This document shows positions 56,733-64,000 of a stretch of 64,000 nucleotides of DNA, one piece after another; position 1 is the first letter of the stretch; each line of letters starts with the position of its first letter. The stretch is from Gilliamella sp. wkB171 (GTDB taxonomy: Bacteria; Pseudomonadota; Gammaproteobacteria; Enterobacterales; Orbaceae), in NCBI RefSeq assembly GCF_001693755.1, contig NZ_LYST01000008.1, positions 62,001 to 126,000 on the forward strand. Reading direction: 5' to 3'. Both the position numbers and the translations under genes were made by a program. Under the pieces are notes generated by a model. The model was not told the origin of the DNA, made no database searches, and saw only the letters and a list, made by a program, of their open reading frames with translations.

Positions 56733-58244
56733 CTATGGGTAAGCACAAATAACAGTAAAGATAGGATCTTGGCTTCTTTTTGGGTAAACGCCTCCACCTG
56801 CCATATTGACTATCCACGGCCACACTCCAGATGCATCACTAAATTCACTGGTAATTAACATCGCGCCGCTAAATACTGCATCATTGTAAAAATCAAGAAC
56901 CCCCCATTCGGACATAAACCCAGCACCAATTTGACGTTCGAAATAGTTTCCGTGTGATTCAGGTTTGGCACCTACAAATCCTTGATTCTCTGCAGGACTA
57001 TTTGGGTCTGGAATGGCATTGGTCAAATCTTTAACGAGTGGTACGCGATAACCAGTGCTATTACACCAAGCTTGATTATTTGCCATATTCGATAGTTTTT
57101 TACCACGTGCAATAAACCACTGTTTTAATATAAAACCATATTTTATCACCGGTTTGTTATTACGATCATATCCAACGAGTTCGAATGTCTGTGGCAATTG
57201 TGGTCGGTATATTGCTCCTGGTGAATTAGAGCTTTGTTGTGTAGTCGTTGCAGCCGGGCCCGTTAAGGTTACTCGCGTCACAACTTTGGGCGTAGGATTT
57301 AGCCAAAGTTCATTATGCTCAGATCGGGTCACAGTGGCCGTGATTCCTTCATGTGTCACTGGAGGCCAAGTTAACTCACTTTCATCAATACCAGAAATTT
57401 CTAAATCGAAAAACAAATTATTTCCCCCTGTAGTTGGGAAATTGCGTTCATAAGTTGCCGGATCTCGAGATTGAGCATAAAATCCTTTTGACCACCGCCA
57501 TACCTCGGTATTAGCCGGTGACGCAAATAAACTAGGTACTAACATACAAACTGCCGGAGCAGAATTAGGCTTAATATAATATTTGACAGGACGCATGTAT
57601 AACGTGGCTATGCTAGGAATTCCATATTTGGTAGATAAGCTCCAAACACCACTTGTATCAAAATCAATAAGGTAAGGTGCTTTACAAATATCTAACGCCG
57701 TATCAGCATTGACAATACTACCATTTTTATCAGTAACATTAACACTTATGTTTCCTGTAGCAGAAATACCGTCGGCACCTTGCCCATCACCATCATCATC
57801 GCCCCAATAACTATAAGGAGGTCCAATTATAGTTTTTAAGTTTATAGGCCTATTGATGATGGGAATCATCATAGTAATGTCTTTAATGGTTTCACCTTCC
57901 TTGGGTAAGGCTATAGGATTTTCAGAAGATGAAGTATTGGTTGTTGAACTCATGGTAGTACCGTCAGAAAAGGTAATAACAGACAAAATATTAGCATCTG
58001 TAACTTTGGTTTTACCTTTATCAAAGGTTAAATACGGTTCACTACCTTCAATGATTTTAATAGTAACGGCCGAAAGTGCCTTTACATTAAATGAGCAAAA
58101 CAATAATATCAATACAATTACAAAAAAAAGCTTAAAAAACAAACGTGATATTAAAGAAAATAAACAAGATAAAAGTAATACTGAAAAGAATTTGGAACTT
58201 AAAACATAGATCTGATAATGCCTGTAGCCATAATAATACTGCAT
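56733..58244 (-). CDS. Exported adhesin-like protein, family member 2
   Basis: A 503-aa paralogue of the proteins at 17645, 59579 and 61994. The start MQYYYGYRHYQ aligns with MQYNY and MKYNY of members 3 and 4 but has no tandem repeat. A basic and hydrophobic leader ends in FVIVLILLFCSFNVKA, then ALSAVTIKIIEGSEPYLTF opens the mature part. Shared blocks: SYWGDDDGDGQGADGISATG (calcium-site-like DDDGDG), NFPTTGGNNLFFDLEISGID, TLTGPAATTTQQSS, KYGFILKQWFIARG, WCNSTGYRVPLVKDLTN, NYFERQIGAGFMSEWG, and a final VICAYP. The last part resembles lectin-like domains of invasin/intimin-type adhesins. Ligand and anchoring unknown. Frame intact, so presumably constitutively readable. Confidence 0.75.
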   Translation of the reverse strand: MQYYYGYRHYQIYVLSSKFFSVLLLSCLFSLISRLFFKLFFVIVLILLFCSFNVKALSAVTIKIIEGSEPYLTFDKGKTKVTDANILSVITFSDGTTMSSTTNTSSSENPIALPKEGETIKDITMMIPIINRPINLKTIIGPPYSYWGDDDGDGQGADGISATGNISVNVTDKNGSIVNADTALDICKAPYLIDFDTSGVWSLSTKYGIPSIATLYMRPVKYYIKPNSAPAVCMLVPSLFASPANTEVWRWSKGFYAQSRDPATYERNFPTTGGNNLFFDLEISGIDESELTWPPVTHEGITATVTRSEHNELWLNPTPKVVTRVTLTGPAATTTQQSSNSPGAIYRPQLPQTFELVGYDRNNKPVIKYGFILKQWFIARGKKLSNMANNQAWCNSTGYRVPLVKDLTNAIPDPNSPAENQGFVGAKPESHGNYFERQIGAGFMSEWGVLDFYNDAVFSGAMLITSEFSDASGVWPWIVNMAGGGVYPKRSQDPIFTVICAYP

Positions 58245-58376
58245 AACATTTCATCCGTCAGTTGTTATTGTTTTATTTAAGTTTTTTTACCTTCCATTAT
58301 TTATAAAAATATCTAAATCCATTTGTTGAAAAGTATAATTCTTTAATAAAAAATAATCACCTATTAACACAATAGA

Positions 58377-58394
58377 TTTGTAAAGAAATGTAAA
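58377..58394 (-). promoter_or_regulatory. TTTACA direct-repeat element upstream of adhesin-like gene 2
   Basis: The minus strand reads TTTACATTTCTTTACAAA, two TTTACA units 10 bases apart, one helical turn. The identical sequence occurs upstream of members 3 and 4. It lies 133 bases before the ATG. The arrangement resembles tandem OmpR-type sites (TTTAC-N5-TTTAC-like), so a response regulator is a plausible ligand. Confidence 0.55.
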
Positions 58395-59156
58395 TTTCAG
58401 ATAATTATTTAGTGGTAATCAAAATTAAGTGATTAGTGTAATCAGCTTTTTAGATTAGAGCGTTCAATAATATTTATATAAATATAATATTTTTCGGTCA
58501 AAGTTAAGGATGCTTTTTTATTATTACATACTGAAAAAATTAGAAATTTAACTATATCAAGCATTTTAGGCTCTTCAATATTATTCTTTATTGCTAAATA
58601 AGCAGCCAGCATCCACATAATTGTTATGCTGCCTATTTTCACAATTAAGTTTAAAACGAGCAGCTTGCAACAAGACGGTATTCACTTAAAATGACCATCA
58701 AAGTAACAGATCATTTAACTTACAAACGGTGCTGACTGTATTGGCTGTACAACTACCGTCGGATCTGTTTTTACAATTAAAGGGTGCTCTAGTTTACTAA
58801 TGATCATGTGCTTTACCATTCATTGGTGAAATTAAAATAATCGTCTAGTTCTAAGTGTATTAATAGCAATAGAGGAATATCTGTTCGGTTGCCATGAGGA
58901 TAAAATAATTAATGTTACACGGTTAAAGCCTTATTTATGATTTATGTTACTCCCCTCTATTTTATTTGTCTGTTGATAATGAGCAATAATTTTAGATCAT
59001 GATTGAATGATTAATTCATCATTTGTTACCGTTTTGCTTGTTTGCTCAATATTGGATTGCTTTGATTTTTTATTTAACATTGTAGTTGGTGGTATTGGTA
59101 TAGCTAATCGTTTACTTCTTTATACTTCAAATGCCATAGTAGCGAGATTAGTAGCC

Positions 59157-59179
59157 GCGGCGGATTTAAAATCCACCGC
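59157..59179. repeat. GC-rich imperfect inverted repeat
   Basis: GCGGCGGAT (59157-59165) and ATCCACCGC (59171-59179) pair with one mismatch over TTAAA, in otherwise AT-rich spacer. It resembles a REP-type palindrome; only one copy was seen in this window. Confidence 0.35.
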
Positions 59180-59578
59180 TGTTATCTAAATCATCATTCG
59201 TTATTGACTCGTAAGTACAAATGATAGAGGACTACATTTGGATAGTATTAATTAATGAAATTTTCCTAAAAATCACCATGGATAATAATTTGATCAAATT
59301 TTTCATAAATTAAACTATCGGTTCGAACTTATACGACAATAATTACTTAATCACATAAAACGATTGACGATATGCTTTTAAAAGCATTTCTTTTATCAAG
59401 ATTAGAATCCACTTTCTCTTAATGCTAATTTTTTTAATTTTATTTATACAGCGTTCGATTGCTCTTTTTTGGAATCGGCAACTTGGTCTGCTCGGGTTAC
59501 CCCTGCCGCTACAACTTCCCATTAGCAGTTTATCCTTTATTACCTATTATCTACTACCCACCACTTAAGGACTAAGCA

Positions 59579-61039
59579 CTAAGGATAGACGCAAACCAAC
59601 CATTGTTGATCATTTTTGGTAAAACGGTTAACGGCGCCGTCGCCAGCATAAGCAGCGAACAACAAGTCCGAACCATCGCTAGCGGTAGCCCAGTAGGGGC
59701 CTATGTAGAAACCGGCAGAGAGATAGTAATCCCAGTAGTACATATCTCCCCATTCAGTAAAGAGACCAGCACCGATATTACGCTCATAATAATTACCACT
59801 GGATGGCGGTATGCCGGGTGTCGGTAACGGCTGCTTCCCACCACTACACACAGAAGTCGCCCAACACCAATCAGAATGTCCAATTGAGTTAGTTAACTCT
59901 TTTACCAGTGGCAGACGATAACCACCACCTAAACTGCCACACCAGGATAAGGCGTTATCAAGTGCGAGAGGATCGCCTTGGCGGTTGACGAACCACTGCT
60001 TTAACTCAAAACCATAGCTTAATACCGTTTTATTACGACTATCTTTACCCTCTATCACAAAAGTCTGCGGTAAGCTAGGTGTAGCCAAACTACCCGGTAA
60101 TGCTGAATCCTGTTGGGCTTTTGTTGCTGCTGGACCAGTAAGCGTGACGCGTATGAAATTTGGATTAGCGGGTGATGGTGTCATGGTAGCGGTAATACCA
60201 CCTTTAGTGACAGTTGGCCAGGTTAATGTAGAGCTATCAATATTTTCTATGTCTAAATCAAAAAACAGATTATTAGCACCGGTAGTCGGGAAGTTAAGCT
60301 TGTACTGTGATGGCCCAGCTGCTTGCTTTACAAAACCCCGTTTTGGATCAAAAGGGCCGTCTTTGCGGTGTCGGGAAATGAGCATATTCGGCCTGGCGTA
60401 ACAGATTTTAGGCACGGATTTAGGTCTGGTGATATAATAGGCAGCCGTGCTACCACTAAAATTACCACTATTTGGTACCCCATACTGGGTGGTTAAACTC
60501 CCATCAGTACTGGTTAATTCTACTTTATAAGGTGCCATACAGCTATCTATGTTGGCACTATGCGTCACGGCTCGATTCAATTTATCGGTAATGCTCACAC
60601 TTAAATTACCAGTCGCGGTAATTCCATTAGTACCCTGACCATCACCATCATCATCCCCCCAATAATTGTAAGGCTCACCAATTAAATCGTTTAAGGCGAT
60701 AGCGTTAACAGTGGCAGGAACCAGCATTCCAATATCGCTAAAGTGTTCATTGGCTTCTGGGAGAACGATTGGATTATCTGCGGTTGAAGTATTATTGTCC
60801 GGTGTGTAGGTGGTTTGAGTCGTGCCGTCAGAGACGGTAATACCTAACAGCCCCTCAGTCGTGGTGACCTTAGTGACCCCATTATCAAAGGTTAAATAGG
60901 GCGCACTACCATGAATGACTTGCGCCGTCGTTGCCGACAATGCTTGAGTCGTAGTGGCATACAGCAATAATAACCATGGTATCGATGCTAAAGCCAGTTT
61001 AGATAACGGGCCTGATGCTTGAGTTGGCGTAAAAAACAA
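59579..61039 (-). CDS. Exported adhesin-like protein, family member 3 (upstream start out of frame)
   Basis: A 486-codon frame counted from TTG 61039; the true start is almost certainly ATG 61290, as in its paralogues, but three 7-bp repeats just after it leave the frames mismatched. Read from 61290, the peptide is MQYNYRHQTPDTSAGKTMF then stop. The main frame continues upstream through RSKVTHPRFSAISVSKRYTF. Signal segment LALASIPWLLLLYATTTQA, then VIHGSAPYLTFDNG. Shared blocks: YWGDDDGDGQG, FPTTGANNLFFDLDI, YGFELKQWFVNRQ, WCGSLGGGYRLPLVKELTN, NYYERNIGAGLFTEWG, and VCVYP at the end. The frame beyond the repeat is otherwise intact, as expected of a switched-off rather than decayed gene. Confidence 0.72.
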   Translation of the reverse strand: MFFTPTQASGPLSKLALASIPWLLLLYATTTQALSATTAQVIHGSAPYLTFDNGVTKVTTTEGLLGITVSDGTTQTTYTPDNNTSTADNPIVLPEANEHFSDIGMLVPATVNAIALNDLIGEPYNYWGDDDGDGQGTNGITATGNLSVSITDKLNRAVTHSANIDSCMAPYKVELTSTDGSLTTQYGVPNSGNFSGSTAAYYITRPKSVPKICYARPNMLISRHRKDGPFDPKRGFVKQAAGPSQYKLNFPTTGANNLFFDLDIENIDSSTLTWPTVTKGGITATMTPSPANPNFIRVTLTGPAATKAQQDSALPGSLATPSLPQTFVIEGKDSRNKTVLSYGFELKQWFVNRQGDPLALDNALSWCGSLGGGYRLPLVKELTNSIGHSDWCWATSVCSGGKQPLPTPGIPPSSGNYYERNIGAGLFTEWGDMYYWDYYLSAGFYIGPYWATASDGSDLLFAAYAGDGAVNRFTKNDQQWLVCVYP

Positions 61040-61252
61040 GGTTAGACGTAAGATTAACCTTAAATTTATTGCTTTAATTAAGCGATAGCATAACGCTAAA
61101 CTAAATGTGTATCTTTTGCTTACACTGATTGCTGAAAAACGAGGGTGAGTTACCTTGCTTCGATGAAATAAGTTAAGTGTAGAAGTCAGAATTGAATTAA
61201 ATTTTAGCCTAAAGAGAAATTGGAGAGTTTTTAAAACATTGTTTTGCCAGCG

Positions 61253-61275
61253 CTGGTGTCTGGTGTCTGGTGTCT
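61253..61275. repeat. 7-bp tandem repeat, 3 copies, in the 5' end of adhesin-like gene 3
   Basis: TGGTGTC is repeated three times at 61254-61274 (AGACACC on the coding strand), starting right after the fifth codon of the ATG at 61290. The sister gene at 61994 has 15 nt between the same landmarks where this gene has 29: a difference of 14, exactly two units. One or four copies would restore the main frame; three give a stop 19 codons after the ATG. Confidence 0.85.
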
Positions 61276-61426
61276 ATAATTATACTGCATGGCGTTCCAT
61301 CCGTCAACTAATCTGTTATTTTATTTGATTTTTTTATGTTAAATGGCTATAAATCAAGCTTAAATAAGCTTAATCTTCGGAATTATAAGGCTATGATAAA
61401 AAAAAGTCACTCATTCAGCCGAATTA

Positions 61427-61444
61427 TTTGTAAAGAAATGTAAA
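61427..61444 (-). promoter_or_regulatory. TTTACA direct-repeat element upstream of adhesin-like gene 3
   Basis: Minus strand TTTACATTTCTTTACAAA, identical to the copies at 58377 and 63787 over the core 15 bases or more. 137 bases upstream of the ATG at 61290. Probable regulator site. Confidence 0.55.
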
Positions 61445-61672
61445 TAACACCATAAATAATAAACGCTAATAGCCTTTAAATAGTCAAATATAGTTAAAAT
61501 ATAGCGGATTATTTTTTTATTCGAAAATATATCACCCGCTTGTTTATTAAAGTTCTGAATAGATTTTATGGAATTTAGATGGGTTAAGATTGTTGATTTT
61601 AAGTCGTTCATCTAAAACGATGTAAAAAGTAAAATAACTGAAGAAACACAATGCAACACTTTTTTCACTCAA

Positions 61673-61697
61673 TAACGTTAACGTTAACGTTAACGTT
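61673..61697. repeat. Hexanucleotide palindromic repeat, 4 copies
   Basis: TAACGT repeated four times plus one T, so AACGTT and GTTAAC palindromes alternate in phase. It is 230 bases upstream of the TTTACA element of gene 3. It may act as a stacked operator or as a length-variable spacer. Confidence 0.7.
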
Positions 61698-61897
61698 TGT
61701 AAGGAAGATCTAAAATATAATCAGTTATTTACTGTTTTAAATGAATATATTTCCATTATAAATCTTTAAAATTAAGATTATTTTTCCTAAAAAATTTATT
61801 TTAGTCTTTAAAATCGTGGTTTTGATCATTTAATAATTTTTAAGCGGAATTTAGGACCTTCTATCCCCGCTACTCAGCTTTTTTGCGATAAAAACAC

Positions 61898-61929
61898 AAC
61901 CCATTCGCCTCAATCGAGGCGAATGGGTT
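61898..61929 (-). terminator. Terminator of adhesin-like gene 4
   Basis: AACCCATTCGCCTC (61898-61911) is the exact complement of GAGGCGAATGGGTT (61916-61929), 14 bp with loop AATC. GTGTTTTTATCG follows on the minus strand. It lies about 65 bases past the stop at 61994. Confidence 0.8.
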
Positions 61930-61993
61930 AAGTTTCGACATCATAAAGTTTTGGAAAATCTACGCTACTTTACTCTCCCCCCCAAAAGAAGAA

Positions 61994-63619
61994 CTAAGGT
62001 TTGAGTTCTGAAGCACAAATCCCGTAGTACAAACCTGCAGGCGTTACCCAATGAATAAGTCCGTAGTCGCCGTGCGCATAATACCAGTAGTCACCATGGG
62101 AGTATTTGTCGTTAGTCCAATAATACCAATAAAAGTTAGCATTAGTGTAATATAGCATATAACCCCACTCAGAAAAAAGACCAGCCCCGATGTGACGTTG
62201 GAAATAATTACCCGATGATACAGGTGTAGCACTAATTATATCGTCATATGGATAAACAGCATTAGTTAAATCCCTTACATTAGGAAGTTCATAACCTATA
62301 TTTTTACACCAAGATAGTTGGTCGTTGTAATTTCCCATAACGGTTCCACGATTGACAAACCACTGCTTTAATTCAAATCCATATTTAGCGACAGCGTTAC
62401 CACTACTGTCACGACCAACTAACTCGAATGTCTGGGGTAAAGATGGTTTAGCTATTTTATCCGGCACTCGAGAATTCCATTGTGATGAGGTTGCAGCAGG
62501 ACCGGTTAAGGTAACGCGAACACTAGTTTTTGTCGAATTAGTCATCGTTGCTGTAATTCCACTATGAGAAACCGGCTCCCAAGTTAATGCCTGATCAGTA
62601 TTGCTAATATCTAAATCAAAGAACAAACCATTAGCTCCAGTAGTCGGGAAATTTGAACTATAAGATGATGGTGTAGCTGTTTGAGTTAGGAAACCTTTAT
62701 TATAATGCCAGATATTTTCGGGACCTGCATAGATACCTATGTTATATACCAAATTACTCGGTTTAGCAAAACAAACCCCTGGTGATTCTTTAGGATTAAA
62801 ATAATAGCTAACATTACCTGCATCGAACTTAATGCTATTAGGAAAGCCATAACGAGTGGTCAATGTGCTTTCGGTACTAGTTAATGTAGCTTTATAAGGC
62901 GCGTTACAATACATTGGTACAGTATTTCGTGATACAGTTCTATTATCTTTATCAACAATAGACAAACTTAGATTGCCTGTAGCTGTAACATCAGAATCAC
63001 CATCATCATCTCCCCAATAATTATAATTTGAATCAATAAGAGTATTTAAATCGACGGAGTTAGTATCAGTAGGAACCAACATCCCTATATCAGCAAAACT
63101 CTGATCTGCATCAGGTAAGACGATTGGTGTTACAGTTGAAGGGTTGGTTGAAGGTGTGTATTGTGTACCGTCGGATAAAGTAATACCTAACAGCCCCTCA
63201 GTCGTGGTGACTTTAGTTACCCCATTATCAAAAGTTAAATAGGGTTCACTACCATGAATGACATGTACCGTAGTCACCGATAACGCTTGAGTGGTAGTAA
63301 CATACAGCAATAGTAACCATGGCATCGATGCTAAAGCCAGTTTAGATAATTGACCTGATGCTTGAGTTTGAGTAAAAAACAAGGTTGGACGTAAGATTAA
63401 CCTTAAATTTATCGCTTTAAGTAAGCGATAGCATAACGCTAAACTAAATGTGCATCTTTTGCTTACTCTGATTGCTGAAAAACGATGGTGAGTTACCTTG
63501 CTTTGATGAAATAAGTTAAGAGTAGAAGTCAGAATTGAATTAAGCTTCAACCTAAAGAGAGATTGGTGAGTTTTTAAAACATTGTTTTCCCATCGCCGGG
63601 GGCTATAATTATATTTCAT
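61994..63619 (-). CDS. Exported adhesin-like protein, family member 4
   Basis: A 541-aa paralogue, the closest relative of member 3. From ATG 63619 it reads MKYNYSPRRWENNVLKTHQ, a basic leader of nearly 90 residues, then LALASMPWLLLLYVTTTQA (cleavage near residue 112). The mature part starts VHVIHGSEPYLTFDNG. Shared blocks: YNYWGDDDGDSDVTATG, NFPTTGANGLFFDLDIS, YGFELKQWFVNRG, WCKNIGYELPNVRDLTN, NYFQRHIGAGLFSEWGY, terminal GICASELKP. Here the repeat zone is replaced by AGCCCCCGGCGATGG, the one-copy length, so the frame is open. A C7 run lies 10 bases past the stop. The long leader before the hydrophobic core is unusual for a Sec signal. Confidence 0.75.
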   Translation of the reverse strand: MKYNYSPRRWENNVLKTHQSLFRLKLNSILTSTLNLFHQSKVTHHRFSAIRVSKRCTFSLALCYRLLKAINLRLILRPTLFFTQTQASGQLSKLALASMPWLLLLYVTTTQALSVTTVHVIHGSEPYLTFDNGVTKVTTTEGLLGITLSDGTQYTPSTNPSTVTPIVLPDADQSFADIGMLVPTDTNSVDLNTLIDSNYNYWGDDDGDSDVTATGNLSLSIVDKDNRTVSRNTVPMYCNAPYKATLTSTESTLTTRYGFPNSIKFDAGNVSYYFNPKESPGVCFAKPSNLVYNIGIYAGPENIWHYNKGFLTQTATPSSYSSNFPTTGANGLFFDLDISNTDQALTWEPVSHSGITATMTNSTKTSVRVTLTGPAATSSQWNSRVPDKIAKPSLPQTFELVGRDSSGNAVAKYGFELKQWFVNRGTVMGNYNDQLSWCKNIGYELPNVRDLTNAVYPYDDIISATPVSSGNYFQRHIGAGLFSEWGYMLYYTNANFYWYYWTNDKYSHGDYWYYAHGDYGLIHWVTPAGLYYGICASELKP

Positions 63620-64000
63620 GGTGCTCCATTAGTAAACTAATCCGTTATTTTATTTTATTTTTTTATGTTAAATGGTCATAATTTAAGCTTAATGAACTTA
63701 AATGAAACTTAAATAAAGCTTAAATAAGCTTAATTTTTGGAATTATAAGGTTATGATAAAAAAAAGCCACTCATTCAACCGAATTATTTGTAAAGAAATG
63801 TAAAGAACAATATAAATGATAAATTCTCATAGCCTTTAAATAGCCAGATATCTTTGAAATATAACGGATTATTTTCTATTCAAAATATATCATCCGCTTG
63901 TTTTGTAACGTTTTCTTTTCGGTGAAAACGCCCGAGTAAAGAGAGGTTTATGTGATCTTCCCCAAATTACTCTCACCATCCATTTTTGCTAACTAACTCT
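63620..64000. other. Promoter region of adhesin-like gene 4 and right edge
   Basis: 63620-63900 is a diverged copy of the region upstream of gene 3 (61300-61560). A cluster of CTTAAAT repeats and AAGCTTAA palindromes lies at 63686-63735. Nothing further is recognised to the edge. Confidence 0.5.
63787..63804 (-). promoter_or_regulatory. TTTACA direct-repeat element upstream of adhesin-like gene 4
   Basis: Minus strand TTTACATTTCTTTACAAA, 168 bases upstream of the ATG. The extra distance compared with the other members comes from added AT-rich CTTAAAT repeats between the element and the start. Confidence 0.55.

Larger units (their letters stand above)
58245..59578. other. 1.3-kb gene-free region between adhesin-like genes 2 and 3
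   Basis: It contains the TTTACA-type element (58377-58394) and leader of gene 2, and a GC-rich inverted repeat at 59157-59179. Small frames at 58442-58642 (minus) and 59007-59189 (plus) are not supported by any motif. The stretch 59455-59578 is less AT-rich than its surroundings and may be the trailing end of an older, longer family gene, which I could not prove. Confidence 0.45.
61040..61993. other. Leader of adhesin-like gene 3 and spacer before gene 4
   Basis: From right to left: terminator of gene 4 (61898-61929), a hexanucleotide repeat (61673-61697), the TTTACA element (61427-61444), the ATG at 61290, the 7-bp repeats (61254-61274), and the in-frame 5' part of gene 3. The 66-codon frame at 61411-61611 spans the regulatory element and is not accepted as a gene. 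Confidence 0.6.

Noticed and set aside
58442-58642. 66-codon minus-strand frame upstream of adhesin-like gene 2
   Set aside because: GTG start, no ribosome site, no recognisable family; a small unknown protein cannot be excluded but is not supported.
59007-59189. 60-codon hydrophobic plus-strand frame
   Set aside because: Ends inside the GC-rich palindrome and looks like translated spacer.
61411-61611. 66-codon minus-strand frame
   Set aside because: Spans the conserved TTTACA element; a matching region upstream of gene 4 does not keep the same frame.

Overview
The window is AT-rich gammaproteobacterial DNA. The pgsA product, UvrC, YbiT, RbbA, YccJ, ArgE and UmuDC read like Enterobacterales proteins, but gene order is scrambled and base composition is much lower in GC. 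Together with the gut-commensal style of the accessory genes, this points to the Orbaceae (Gilliamella/Orbus/Frischella group). That assignment is an inference from protein resemblance, not from a search.

Layout: 1-4.8 kb holds an arginine ABC transporter (artJ-artQ-artM) followed tightly by uvrC and pgsA. Then come tRNA-Leu(TAA) and tRNA-Gly(GCC). From 5.4 to 14.5 kb lies accessory DNA: a VOC protein with a divergent WYL regulator, an aldo/keto reductase, two LysR regulators, EamA, MFS and AEC transporters, and the frameshifted tail of a PurN-like formyltransferase just before the MFS gene. 15.3-17.1 kb is an SOS-controlled umuDC operon with a perfect LexA box. 19.6-24.6 kb is a yhiI-rbbA-yhhJ type operon. 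25-38.7 kb is mixed housekeeping and accessory DNA: argE, HxlR/NAD(P)H oxidoreductase, rnz, yccJ, yaaA, ybiT, yggL, rhlE, a decayed MATE transporter, an SDR protein lacking its catalytic Tyr, and a 5'-nucleotidase-like protein. 38.8-43.2 kb holds a Fur-box TonB receptor and the prfH-rtcB2 ribosome/RNA-repair pair. 43.7-56.2 kb holds a secreted clan GH-D glycosidase, an Acr3-like transporter, two exported endonuclease/exonuclease/phosphatase-fold proteins, two paralogous lipoproteins, a MetQ lipoprotein and an aldo/keto reductase with its LysR regulator.

The most unusual content is a four-member family of large exported proteins, all on the minus strand (17645-19324, 56733-58244, 59579-61039 plus its upstream leader, 61994-63619). 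They share an N-terminal PYLTF-type motif, an FPTTG block, a YGF-x-KQWF block, a WC-LP-LTN block and a terminal Cys, resembling lectin-like C-terminal domains of intimin/invasin-type adhesins. Two members carry heptanucleotide tandem repeats a few codons after their start codon: 13 copies in the first (frame open) and 3 copies in the third (frame shut after 19 codons). Seven is not a multiple of three, so copy-number change would switch each gene on and off. In the third member, 1 or 4 copies restore the frame; its repeat-less sister (fourth member) has exactly the one-copy length; and 13 is also 1 modulo 3. All four genes have a TTTACA-type element about 133-168 bp upstream of the start. I read this as a phase-variable surface-protein family with common regulation.

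Other points: a truncated and frameshifted MATE pseudogene, a WYL regulator whose expected start codon reads ATA, recurrent C7-C9 tracts, and an unexplained degenerate segment between the two lipoprotein genes.
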